Assembly (NCBI GenBank): GCA_026647295.1
Contig: JAPKHB010000254.1
Span: forward strand, 1 to 5,951
From: Planctomycetota bacterium
GTDB taxonomy: Bacteria > Planctomycetota > PLA2 > JAEUHO01
Reading direction: 5' to 3'
DNA length: 5,951 nt
The first letter of the stretch is position 1. Each line of letters opens with the position of its first letter. A model generated the notes under the pieces. It saw nothing but the letters and a program-made list of their open reading frames with translations. It did no database searches and was not told the origin of the DNA. Shown piece by piece: positions 1-5,572 of this stretch. Made by a program: the position numbers and the translations under genes.

Positions 1-79
1 GAGCGAAACACTGAGATGCCCTGCGTCGAGGCCAGAGCCTGATCGAAGGTGGTCACCCTCCGCCCGGCCGGTGGGGCGC
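1..79. other. Left-edge stretch, no assignable gene
   Basis: Nothing here can be assigned with confidence. On the plus strand one frame is open from the edge to a TGA at 40-42 and could be the last 13 codons of a gene converging on the selenoprotein gene. On the minus strand a frame is open from a GTG at 54-56 to the edge (VTTFDQALAS...), with GGAGG lying directly against the GTG, too close for a normal ribosome binding site. Both frames have similar third-position GC, so codon use does not choose between them. Confidence 0.2.
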
Positions 80-132
80 GGGGCCGCGGCCCCGGGCGCG
101 CGCCTGCGTGCGCGCGGCGCCCCCCGCGGGGG
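80..132 (-). terminator. GC-rich palindrome cluster after the selenoprotein gene
   Basis: Three self-complementary blocks follow the minus-strand stop at 139-141: CCCCCGCGGGGG (121-132), a CGCGCG stem pair (97-102 with 111-116, 8-nt loop), and GGGGCCGCGGCCCC (80-93). They could fold in RNA from either strand and sit where a terminator is expected. No T-run follows, so a classical intrinsic terminator is not shown. They may only stabilise the 3' end or reflect the extreme GC content. Confidence 0.35.
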
Positions 133-138
133 CCCGCG

Positions 139-1173
139 TCAGCGGGCCTTGGCCGACTTCTCGAGCTCGGCGGCGAGCGTGGCGGCTTCCTTGCCGGCCT
201 GGGTCTCGGCGTACTTCTTCGCCAGCAGGGGCTTGAGGCACTCCAGGCGATCTTCGGCGTTTCGCGCCTGGGCCATCTCCTTCTTGATCTTGGTCAGCGT
301 CTCGCCGGCCTTGATCTCCAGCGCGTGGGCCTTGTCCTTCTTCAGGGCCTTGACGGCCTCGTCGGCCTGCTTGGCGAGGTCGTGCCCCTTGTACAGGGAC
401 TGCACCTCCTCGTAGGCCTGCGCGGCAGGGTAGGGCCGCCCCTCGCGCAGGAGGGTGGCGGCCTTCTCCATCCCGCGGGTCCCGCGGGCGGCGATCCACT
501 CCCGCAGCGCCTCGGCCTGCGCCTTCTCCTCGCCCTCGAACTTGGCCAGTGCGCCCTCGACGGTCTTGAGCGCGGCGCCGAACTTGAGGTCCTCCAGGGC
601 CTTGCGCACGCCGGAGAGCTTCTCGGGCACCGGGGGGAGCTTCTGGGCGAGCAGGAAGCCCCACGAGGAGACGCGGTGCTCCTTGGCGACGGCCTTGAGG
701 TGCGCCTCGAGGTCGGAGTCCGACAGTTCGTTGGGGTGGCCCTGCCAGAGCACCTTGCCGTCGGCGCCGATCAGGTACGCGGAGGGCACGCCTCCGGTGG
801 AGTACTGGCTCACCTGGCCGCCGGCCTGGCACAGGATCGGGTAGACCGGAGCGAGCTGGTCCACGAACGGCTGGACCACGTCCTTGGACTCGCCGGTCGC
901 CGACAGGATCGTGAGCCCCTTGGCGTCGTAGGCCTCGTGCAACTTGTTGAGGTGTCCAACCTGGACACGGCAGGGGCCTCAAGTGGTGGAGAACAACTCG
1001 AGCAGGACCAGGCGGCCCTTGAGCTCGGACAGCTTGAGCGGCTCGGTGTTGAAGAAGTCGGCGGCTTCGACCTCGACGGCGTCGGCCCCCACGGCCAACT
1101 CGGCGCGGGCCGGGACGCAGAAGAGGGCCAGGGCGCAGCCGGCCAGGAGGACCCGGGGGGCGATACGACGCAT
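139..1173 (-). CDS. Exported TlpA/thioredoxin-like selenoprotein with UGPC redox motif and helical C-terminal tail
   Basis: Read through an in-frame TGA (979-981), this gives 344 residues with selenocysteine at position 65. The start is ATG 1171-1173, with GGAG (1180-1183) 6 nt upstream. Residues 1-24 are a Sec-type signal peptide (two Arg, hydrophobic core, ending ARA before Glu25), so the protein should act outside the cytoplasmic membrane. A thioredoxin fold spans about residues 31-165: LKLSELKG, then strand LVLLELFSTT, then U65-G-P-C68, LNKL helix, and the loop GVP (128-130) supplying the cis-proline. In TlpA/thioredoxin proteins the first residue of CGPC is the nucleophilic Cys; here that codon is TGA. 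Sequence on both sides of the TGA matches the family continuously, codon use stays GC3-rich, and a SECIS-like hairpin follows. Residues about 178-344 are Lys/Glu/Ala-rich helices with a TPR-like segment (PAAQAYEEVQSLYKG). The likely role is thiol-disulfide exchange or peroxide/disulfide reduction; the substrate is unknown. Alternatives are a pseudogene or a sequencing error. A gene caller would probably start this protein at TTG 940-942 and lose the active site. Confidence 0.85.
948..981 (-). promoter_or_regulatory. Putative bacterial SECIS element with its UGA codon
   Basis: The UGA is at 981-979 on the minus strand. Ten nucleotides later comes a perfect 6-bp stem, GUGUCC (968-963) with GGACAC (957-952), closing a 5-nt loop AGGUU (962-958). 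The loop begins 16 nt after the UGA. Bacterial SECIS elements lie just 3' of the UGA inside the coding region, with a small apical loop carrying an early G; the E. coli fdhF loop AGGUCU is very similar. A 4-bp outer helix can also form, UGAG (981-978) with CUCA (951-948), leaving a 9-nt bulge on the 5' side. The element would bind SelB with Sec-tRNA. It is inferred from sequence and has not been folded computationally. Confidence 0.75.
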
Positions 1174-1201
1174 GACAGGCTCCAGGGGGTGTCCGCCTCG
1201 A

Positions 1202-1230
1202 AGTATCGGCAGGCCGCCGGCGGGAGGCAA
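1202..1230 (-). promoter_or_regulatory. Sigma70-like promoter for the selenoprotein gene
   Basis: On the minus strand, TTGCCT (1230-1225, four of six matches to TTGACA) is followed after exactly 17 nt by GATACT (1207-1202, four of six matches to TATAAT). Transcription starting about 7 nt further would give a leader of roughly 20 nt holding the GGAG ribosome binding site at 1180-1183. AT-rich hexamers are scarce in this DNA, which makes the pairing more notable. No operator was recognised. Confidence 0.4.
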
Positions 1231-1233
1231 GGT

Positions 1234-1314
1234 CCCCCGGGCTTGCGGGGGGGCCTTGGTCCCACGGGGGGTCTTTCTCCCGGGCCGGTTGACGGACCCT
1301 CCCGGGGGGGGAGG
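1234..1314. other. G-tract/C-tract hairpins in the divergent intergenic region
   Basis: The gap between the divergent selenoprotein and HEAT genes holds G-runs of 7 (1247-1253), 6 (1266-1271) and 8 (1304-1311). Two simple hairpins are possible: CCCCC (1234-1238) with GGGGG (1247-1251), and CCTCCC (1298-1303) with GGGAGG (1309-1314). A weak plus-strand -35-like hexamer TTGACG lies at 1289-1294 with only a poor GAGGAT (1311-1316) 16 nt later, so a promoter for the HEAT gene is possible but unconvincing. Function is unknown. Confidence 0.25.
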
Positions 1315-1362
1315 ATCGGGCCTGCGAAGGGTGTTTGGCGCTTCACCGATCGGAGGTCGGTC

Positions 1363-2247
1363 ATGCGCAATGCGAATCTTCAGGGGGTCAGCAGGCTCCT
1401 CGCCCTGGCGCTGGGGGGGGCCATCGGGTTCCTGGGAGGCGGGGCGCTGGAGCGCCCGTCCTGGGCCGGGGAGGAGCCGGCGCCGGCCGAGGAGGCCCAG
1501 CCCGGCCCGGCCGAGCGCCTGGAGGCGCTGGAGGCCGAGGTGGCGGGCCACGCGCGGGAGAAGGACGAGGCCGCCCTCACCGAAGACATCGAGGGGGTGA
1601 TGGAACTGTGGGACGACCTCCAGGCCGCCGACGACCTGGCCCGCCGGGGTCTCGCGCTGCTGGGGACCATCCTGCGCGCCGGGCGCGACCCCGCCACCGA
1701 GGTGGCGGCGCTGCGCGCGTTGGGAGCCACGCAGGACCCGCGGGCCGCCCCGCACATCAAGCCCCTGCTGCGCCAGGCCGACCGCAAGCGCACCGACCCG
1801 GTGCTGGAGGCGGCCATCGACGCCGCCGGCCAGGCCGTGGACGACGCGCTGGTCGAGCCCCTGCTCGGGCTCGTGGAGGACTCGCGCCATGCCGGGGTGG
1901 GGGCGCGGGCGCTCCAGTCGCTCGGGGCCTACCACTCCTGTAGGAAGAAACGGGCCAAGATCCTCGAGCGGGTCGTCAAGGTGGTCGAGCGCCTCAAGCC
2001 CGGGGGGCCCCCGCGGGCCCGCGGCGGCGGCGACTCCATGGATCCCACGGGGACCTCGGGCGGAGACGGGATGCCGCCCGGGCAGGAGGGCGGTCCGCAG
2101 GATCGCTGGGTCGCGCTCGTCAAGGTCCTGCCCGAGGCCATGTCGCGGCTCACCGGACGCAAACTCGCAGCGGCCGAGGACTGGTTCCTGCTCGTCAAGG
2201 AGCGCAAGGGCCGCCTGGAGGCGATCTTCGTCGACGAGGAGCGCTGA
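1363..2247 (+). CDS. Exported HEAT-repeat-like protein
   Basis: This is a 294-residue protein starting at ATG 1363, with GGAGG (1352-1356) 6 nt upstream; the frame is open far upstream only because of GC content. Residues 1-35 look like a Sec signal peptide (hydrophobic core LLALALGGAIGFLGGG, likely cleavage after SWA), followed by a Pro/Glu-rich linker. Residues 48-72 are a Glu/Ala-rich helix with coiled-coil character. From about 110 to 212 come helical pairs typical of HEAT repeats: EVAALRALGATQDPRAAPHI, then DPVLEAAIDAAGQAVDDALV, then a third pair in HAGVGARALQSLGAY. A Gly/Pro-rich linker (213-247) leads to a C-terminal segment, WVALVKVLPEAMSRLTGRKL, then AEDW; a similar tail occurs in other exported HEAT proteins. 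HEAT solenoids bind other proteins; no enzymatic residues are seen and the partner is unknown. It is divergent from the selenoprotein gene and could share regulation with it, which is inference. Confidence 0.85.
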   Translation: MRNANLQGVSRLLALALGGAIGFLGGGALERPSWAGEEPAPAEEAQPGPAERLEALEAEVAGHAREKDEAALTEDIEGVMELWDDLQAADDLARRGLALLGTILRAGRDPATEVAALRALGATQDPRAAPHIKPLLRQADRKRTDPVLEAAIDAAGQAVDDALVEPLLGLVEDSRHAGVGARALQSLGAYHSCRKKRAKILERVVKVVERLKPGGPPRARGGGDSMDPTGTSGGDGMPPGQEGGPQDRWVALVKVLPEAMSRLTGRKLAAAEDWFLLVKERKGRLEAIFVDEER

Positions 2248-2286
2248 CCCCCCGCACCGGGCCGCATTCCTGCGCCGCCTCCGGCG

Positions 2287-3237
2287 TCAGCCGAGCGGGA
2301 TGCGCGGGGCGTTTGCGGCGAGCCAGGTCCGAAAGTTCCGGATCGAAGGGCACAGCGCGCGCGCGACCCCGAGGTCGCGCGCGGCGCAGAACTCCGCCTC
2401 GAAGTCGTGTTTGTACTGGAACATGTTCCCCAGGTCGTCCGCGCCGGGGAACCCCAGCGCGCGGTAGGCGTCGAAGGCGACGGGCTCGTAGCGGACAGGG
2501 CGCCCCAGGGCCTCGGCGAGCGCTGCCGCCATCTCCGCCCCGGTCGGGTGTTCGCCGGCCACGCCCAGGGTCTTGCCGATCCAGCGGCCCGGCTCCTTGA
2601 ACACCGCGTAGGCGCAGCGGCCGATGTCCTCGACCGCGATCCCCGGCAACCGGGCGCGGCCCATGGGGAGCGAGAAGACCAGGCCCCCGGCGCCGTCCGC
2701 CTTGGGGCCCATGCCGAAGTGGATCAGGTTCTCCCAGTAGAACGAGGTGCGCAGGCACGTGGTCGGGGCTCCTTCGCGGCGAAAGGTGTCGTCGGCGGCG
2801 CCCTTGGCGTCGAAGTGGGGGACCTTGTAGCGCCCCCCCAAGGTGGGCATGCGTGCGTCGGAGAGGGGGACCCGCTCGCGCGTGTCCTCGAGCGTCGACC
2901 AGATCACGTGGGCCAGCCCGGCCGATCGACTCGCCCGCGCCATCGTCGCCGCCTGGGCGGCCTCCTTCTCTGCGGAGAAGTGCTCCCAGAAGTTGGTGAG
3001 GCAGAAGGCCCCGTAGGCGCCTTGGAACGCGCGGGCGACGCTCGCGGGATCGTCCAGGTCGCAGGCCAGGACTTCGGCGCCGCGTTGGCGCAGGGCCTCG
3101 GCCGCCGGCGCCTTGGGGTTGCGGGTGAGGGCGCGCAGGTGGAAGGGCCGCGCCGGATCGGCCAGGATCGCGCGCGCGAGCGCACCGCCCTGGGCGCCGG
3201 TCGCACCCACCACGGCCAGGACTCCATTGGCGACCAT
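2287..3237 (-). CDS. NmrA/HSCARG-like NAD(P)-binding Rossmann protein
   Basis: This is a 316-residue protein starting at ATG 3235-3237, with GGAGG (3245-3249 complement) 7 nt upstream. The N-terminus is a Rossmann strand and glycine loop, GATGAQG at 11-17. ALTRNPKAPAAEAL (36-49) follows, where basic residues in NmrA and HSCARG proteins contact the NADP 2'-phosphate. Further family landmarks are GAEVLACDLDD (53-63), TNFWEHFS (81-88), HFDAKG (141-146), YWENL (167-171) and LGFPGADDLGNMF (261-273). These match the order in human NMRAL1/HSCARG closely. NmrA-like proteins are atypical short-chain dehydrogenases without the catalytic Tyr-x3-Lys, usually acting as redox-state sensors or regulators rather than enzymes, though some members are reductases. 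There is no signal peptide, so it is cytosolic. The length is normal for the family, and the substrate or partner is not evident. It converges on the HEAT gene with a 39-bp gap. Confidence 0.92.
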   Translation of the reverse strand: MVANGVLAVVGATGAQGGALARAILADPARPFHLRALTRNPKAPAAEALRQRGAEVLACDLDDPASVARAFQGAYGAFCLTNFWEHFSAEKEAAQAATMARASRSAGLAHVIWSTLEDTRERVPLSDARMPTLGGRYKVPHFDAKGAADDTFRREGAPTTCLRTSFYWENLIHFGMGPKADGAGGLVFSLPMGRARLPGIAVEDIGRCAYAVFKEPGRWIGKTLGVAGEHPTGAEMAAALAEALGRPVRYEPVAFDAYRALGFPGADDLGNMFQYKHDFEAEFCAARDLGVARALCPSIRNFRTWLAANAPRIPLG

Positions 3238-3317
3238 CGCAGATCCTCCCTCGGGGAACCGGCGCCACGATAGCCCGTCGGGTGGGCGCGGGCGCGCGCC
3301 TGCCGCGCGCGGCTGGG

Positions 3318-3323
3318 TAGACT
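3318..3323 (+). promoter_or_regulatory. Possible -10 box for the phosphatase gene
   Basis: TAGACT lies 27 nt upstream of the GTG start in the 113-bp gap between the divergent NmrA-like and phosphatase genes, and matches TATAAT at four of six positions. No recognisable -35 hexamer exists at 16-18 nt upstream, where the sequence is alternating GCGCGC. No convincing promoter for the NmrA-like gene was found in the same gap. Confidence 0.25.
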
Positions 3324-3350
3324 CGCCGCGTCCGTCGGAGGTCCCGGCCC

Positions 3351-3929
3351 GTGCGCCCCCCCACCCGCCGCGCCTTGCTGCTGGGCCTGGGGGCCGTGGT
3401 GCTGGCGGGCGGAGGCCTGCGGCTCTGGTGGTACCTGGAGCGCCGCTACCCCTATTACCACTTCCGCACGGTCCAGGCGGGGGTGCTGTACCGCACGGGC
3501 CAACTCTCCAGCGCGGACCTGGCCGAGGCCGTGGCCCGCTACGGGATCCGCACCGTGGTCAACCTGCGGGCGGCAGACGAGCGCGGCCCCTGGCACGCCG
3601 CCCAGGTCAAGACCGCCGCGCGCCTGGGCATCCGCCACCTCGACGTGCCGCTGCCCGCCGGCCATCCGCCCACGCAGGCCCAGGTCGGCGTTCTGTGTGC
3701 GCTGTTCGACGACCCCGGGGCCGTCCCCGTGCTGGTCCATTGCCACCGCGGGTCGATCCGTTCGGCCGCGGTCGAGGGGCTGTTTCGGCGCGAGTACCTG
3801 CGCGAGGGCCCGGAGGAGGCGCTCGACCGCGTCGAGTTGTTCAGCCACGACGTCGAGGACTACCCGCTGATCGAGGCCTTCATCCGCGGCTACCGGCCTC
3901 GCGAACCCGTCGCGCCCACCCGCCGCTGA
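3351..3929 (+). CDS. Membrane-anchored dual-specificity/tyrosine protein phosphatase
   Basis: This is a 192-residue protein starting at GTG 3351, with GGAGG (3337-3341) 9 nt upstream. Residues 8-27 form one hydrophobic segment preceded by Arg-rich residues (MRPPTRRA), a signal anchor that places the catalytic domain outside the cytoplasmic membrane. The domain opens with VQAGVLYRTGQL (41-52) and GIRTVVNLRAADE (65-77), both typical of bacterial DSP/PTP-like proteins. The P-loop is HCHRGSIRS at 130-138: Cys131 is the predicted nucleophile that forms the phosphocysteine intermediate, and Arg137 binds phosphate (C-x5-R). Asp98 in LDVPLPAG is the best candidate general acid. The reaction would be dephosphorylation of phosphoprotein or another phosphoester; the substrate is unknown. 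It is divergent from the NmrA-like gene, convergent with the lipoprotein gene, and looks monocistronic. Confidence 0.88.
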   Translation: MRPPTRRALLLGLGAVVLAGGGLRLWWYLERRYPYYHFRTVQAGVLYRTGQLSSADLAEAVARYGIRTVVNLRAADERGPWHAAQVKTAARLGIRHLDVPLPAGHPPTQAQVGVLCALFDDPGAVPVLVHCHRGSIRSAAVEGLFRREYLREGPEEALDRVELFSHDVEDYPLIEAFIRGYRPREPVAPTRR

Positions 3930-3970
3930 CGGGGGGGCCCGGCGCCGGCCGCCCCGCGGGGGCCGGAGGC

Positions 3971-4006
3971 GCGCCGGGCCGGGCGGGGTGGCCGCCGGCC
4001 CGGCGC
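3971..4006. terminator. 10-bp perfect inverted repeat between convergent genes
   Basis: GCGCCGGGCC (3971-3980) and GGCCCGGCGC (3997-4006) are perfectly complementary around a 16-nt loop. The repeat sits between the stop codons of the convergent phosphatase and lipoprotein genes, where a shared bidirectional terminator is expected. Smaller palindromes (3939-3948, 3952-3961) precede it. No T-run is present on either strand, so termination by this structure alone is uncertain. Confidence 0.4.
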
Positions 4007-4020
4007 AGGGGTCCCGGGGC

Positions 4021-5466
4021 CTACGGGAAGGCCACCTCGGCGTCCTGCGTGGAGGTGGGGTCGGTGCCCACCAGGGCGACCTGGACGACGAGGTTCGTGG
4101 TGTCGGCGAGCGTCGCGGAGACCGTGTAGGTCGCCGTGGGCAGGGCCAGGGCGACGACCTGCCCGAGCGCGTCGGTGGCCGCGTCCAGGACCACGTTGCC
4201 CAGCGGGTCGGTGACCACGACCGTCGCGCCCTCCACCGCGGTCCCGGCCTGCATGACCGTCACGCGCAGGTCGGCGAACAGCGCGGCGAGCACCACGTGC
4301 ACGCCGCCCCCCACGAGCGAGGCCGGCACGTCGGGCACCTCCTGGGTCACGAAGCCGGCCTTGGCGACCGTGAGGTCGTAGAGGCCGGCCGCCAGGTCCG
4401 TCACCTGGAACGTGCCGCTGGCGTCCGTCTGGACCTCGGCGACCACCGTCCCCGTGCCGTCCTCGGCCACCGTGACCGTAGCGCCCTCCAGGGCGAGGTC
4501 GTCGGCCGGATCGGGCGTGCCCGAGTCGGTCACGACGTCCCCGGCGATCTCGCCCGAGGCCGCGAGCGTCACGGCCGCCGCGCTCACGTTGGCGACCACC
4601 ACGACCACGTCCTGGACCTCGGCCGCGGTGTGGCCGGCCGCCGAGACCAGCAGGTCGTAGGTGCCGGGTGCCAGCCCCGAGATGAGGCTCTGGCCGTCCT
4701 CGGCGGTGGCCCCCGTCGCGATCGGGGCGCCGACGCCGATGTCGCCGTCGGCGTGGACCGCGACGGTCGCGCCCGCGAGCGGGAGGTCGTCGGCGGGGTC
4801 CCCGGGCGTAAGCATGTCGCTCGACACCGTCGTGCGGATCGACCCGGCCGTGCTCACGTTGGTGGCGCGCACCACCGGCGTGAACAGGACGCGCTTGACG
4901 CCCGGCGCGTGGGTGACGGGCCCGTTGAACACGAAGTTGCGCGAGAGGTCGAAGTCGAGCAGGAGGTCCGAGCTCAACTCGGTCACGACCTCGACGCCGC
5001 CTTCGATGTGGACCTTGAGCCCGGACTGGCTCGCGCTGGGGAAGTGCAGCCGGCCATTGGCCGAGTTGAACTCCGGGTCGCCGTCCGCGACGTGGGCCTC
5101 GGGCGTGAGCACGACCTCGCCCGCGCTCACGATGACGCGAACCTGGTCGTAGGTGCCGGGCTCGAGGTCGGCTTCGGCGAGCGGCAGGGTGGCGCCGTTC
5201 TGCAGCGGCACCAGGTCCACCTCCTGCGGCCCGGTGAACACCGTCACCCAGGGGCCGTCGTCGTCCTCGCCAGCGACCTGGACGCGGATCTCCTCGATCA
5301 CGATCGATGCGGACGCCACGTAGTCGTAGGGGAAGGGTGCGTCGGTGATCAGGACGCGCAACTTGCCCGTCTGGGGCGCGGGCCCCGTGGGCCCGGTGCC
5401 TCCGCCGCAGGCCCCGAGGGCCAGGCAGAGGGCGATGGATAGGATCGGTCCGAAGCGGCGTTGCAT
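4021..5466 (-). CDS. DUF4382 lipoprotein with three C-terminal carboxypeptidase-regulatory-like repeats
   Basis: This is a 481-residue protein starting at ATG 5464-5466, with GGAGG (5472-5476 complement) 5 nt upstream. The frame is open a further 453 nt upstream but overlaps another gene. Residues 1-20 are a lipoprotein signal ending in lipobox LGAC, giving a lipidated Cys20, then a Gly/Pro/Thr linker. Residues 35-203 resemble DUF4382: GKLRVLITDAPFPYDYVAS, a VDLVPLQNG segment, LEPGTYDQVRVIV, and the FTPVVRATN end; the domain is of unknown function. Three beta-sandwich-like units follow (about 207-300, 305-394, 397-480), each with GATV-V and an L-x-G-x-Y-x-L/V-x-V step, as in carboxypeptidase-regulatory-like domains. 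It is likely an outer-membrane or periplasm-facing adhesive or structural lipoprotein. There is no enzymatic motif. Composition is Val/Ala/Asp/Thr-rich with very few Lys, as is common in exported beta proteins. It has its own promoter at 5525-5552. Confidence 0.9.
   Translation of the reverse strand: MQRRFGPILSIALCLALGACGGGTGPTGPAPQTGKLRVLITDAPFPYDYVASASIVIEEIRVQVAGEDDDGPWVTVFTGPQEVDLVPLQNGATLPLAEADLEPGTYDQVRVIVSAGEVVLTPEAHVADGDPEFNSANGRLHFPSASQSGLKVHIEGGVEVVTELSSDLLLDFDLSRNFVFNGPVTHAPGVKRVLFTPVVRATNVSTAGSIRTTVSSDMLTPGDPADDLPLAGATVAVHADGDIGVGAPIATGATAEDGQSLISGLAPGTYDLLVSAAGHTAAEVQDVVVVVANVSAAAVTLAASGEIAGDVVTDSGTPDPADDLALEGATVTVAEDGTGTVVAEVQTDASGTFQVTDLAAGLYDLTVAKAGFVTQEVPDVPASLVGGGVHVVLAALFADLRVTVMQAGTAVEGATVVVTDPLGNVVLDAATDALGQVVALALPTATYTVSATLADTTNLVVQVALVGTDPTSTQDAEVAFP
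4027..4848 (-). repeat. Three tandem ~90-residue domain repeats inside the DUF4382 lipoprotein gene
   Basis: Unit A (about 4848-4567), B (4554-4285) and C (4278-4027) are related at protein level. A and B share PxDPADDLxLxGATVxV, then LAPGTYDLLVSAAGHT against LAAGLYDLTVAKAGFV. C keeps GATVVV and LPTATYTVSA but lacks the DPADDL insert. At DNA level A and B share the GAGGTCGTCGGC block near 4783 and 4495 (plus-strand reading), so these two probably arose by a more recent duplication than C. Confidence 0.6.
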
Positions 5467-5524
5467 GGGGGCCTCCCGGGTCTCTCGAAAGTCCCTAGCG
5501 CCCGCCGACCTGCATCCGAGGCCG

Positions 5525-5552
5525 ACTCTACCCGGGGCGGGGGGGCTGGCAA
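5525..5552 (-). promoter_or_regulatory. Sigma70-like promoter for the DUF4382 lipoprotein gene
   Basis: On the minus strand, TTGCCA (5552-5547, five of six matches to the -35 consensus) is followed after 16 nt by TAGAGT (5530-5525, four of six matches to the -10 consensus). It lies just after the stop of the upstream membrane protein gene and about 60 nt before the lipoprotein ATG, which suggests the lipoprotein is transcribed independently. Confidence 0.45.
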
Positions 5553-5572
5553 CCGCCGGCCCCAGCCGGGGT

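Noticed and set aside
940..942. TTG as start of a 267-residue protein
   Set aside because: No Shine-Dalgarno site precedes it, and it begins inside the thioredoxin fold after the redox motif. The upstream frame supplies the missing signal peptide, strand and GPC.
979..981. TGA as a plain stop, pseudogene mutation or globally reassigned codon
   Set aside because: A chance stop exactly at the catalytic Cys with a SECIS-like hairpin behind it is unlikely, and no other frame damage is seen. TGA ends the HEAT, NmrA-like and phosphatase genes and this gene itself, so global reassignment is excluded. A sequencing error cannot be fully excluded from sequence alone.
1135..1173. Lipobox-like LAGC at residues 10-13 of the selenoprotein
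   Set aside because: The hydrophobic stretch before Cys13 is only a few residues, too short for a lipoprotein signal. The longer core ending at ARA fits ordinary cleavage better.
49..2247. A 732-codon plus-strand open frame covering the selenoprotein gene and the HEAT gene
   Set aside because: Only the last 294 codons (from 1363, with GGAGG 6 nt upstream) show signal peptide and HEAT character. The upstream part is antisense to the thioredoxin-fold gene and open because of extreme GC.
2407..3273. Plus-strand 288-codon open frame opposite the NmrA-like gene
   Set aside because: It is antisense to a gene with clear family motifs along its whole length; its composition (Gly/Arg/Ala/Val-rich) is typical of a GC shadow.
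3286..3313. Alternating GCGCGC tracts as a specific regulatory element
   Set aside because: Such tracts recur in several gaps of this DNA and are expected from its base composition; no symmetric operator-like site is distinguishable.
3988..5442. Plus-strand 484-codon open frame opposite the DUF4382 gene
   Set aside because: The product is His/Arg/Gly/Asp-rich without domain character. The opposite strand encodes a well-patterned lipoprotein with start, ribosome binding site and promoter.
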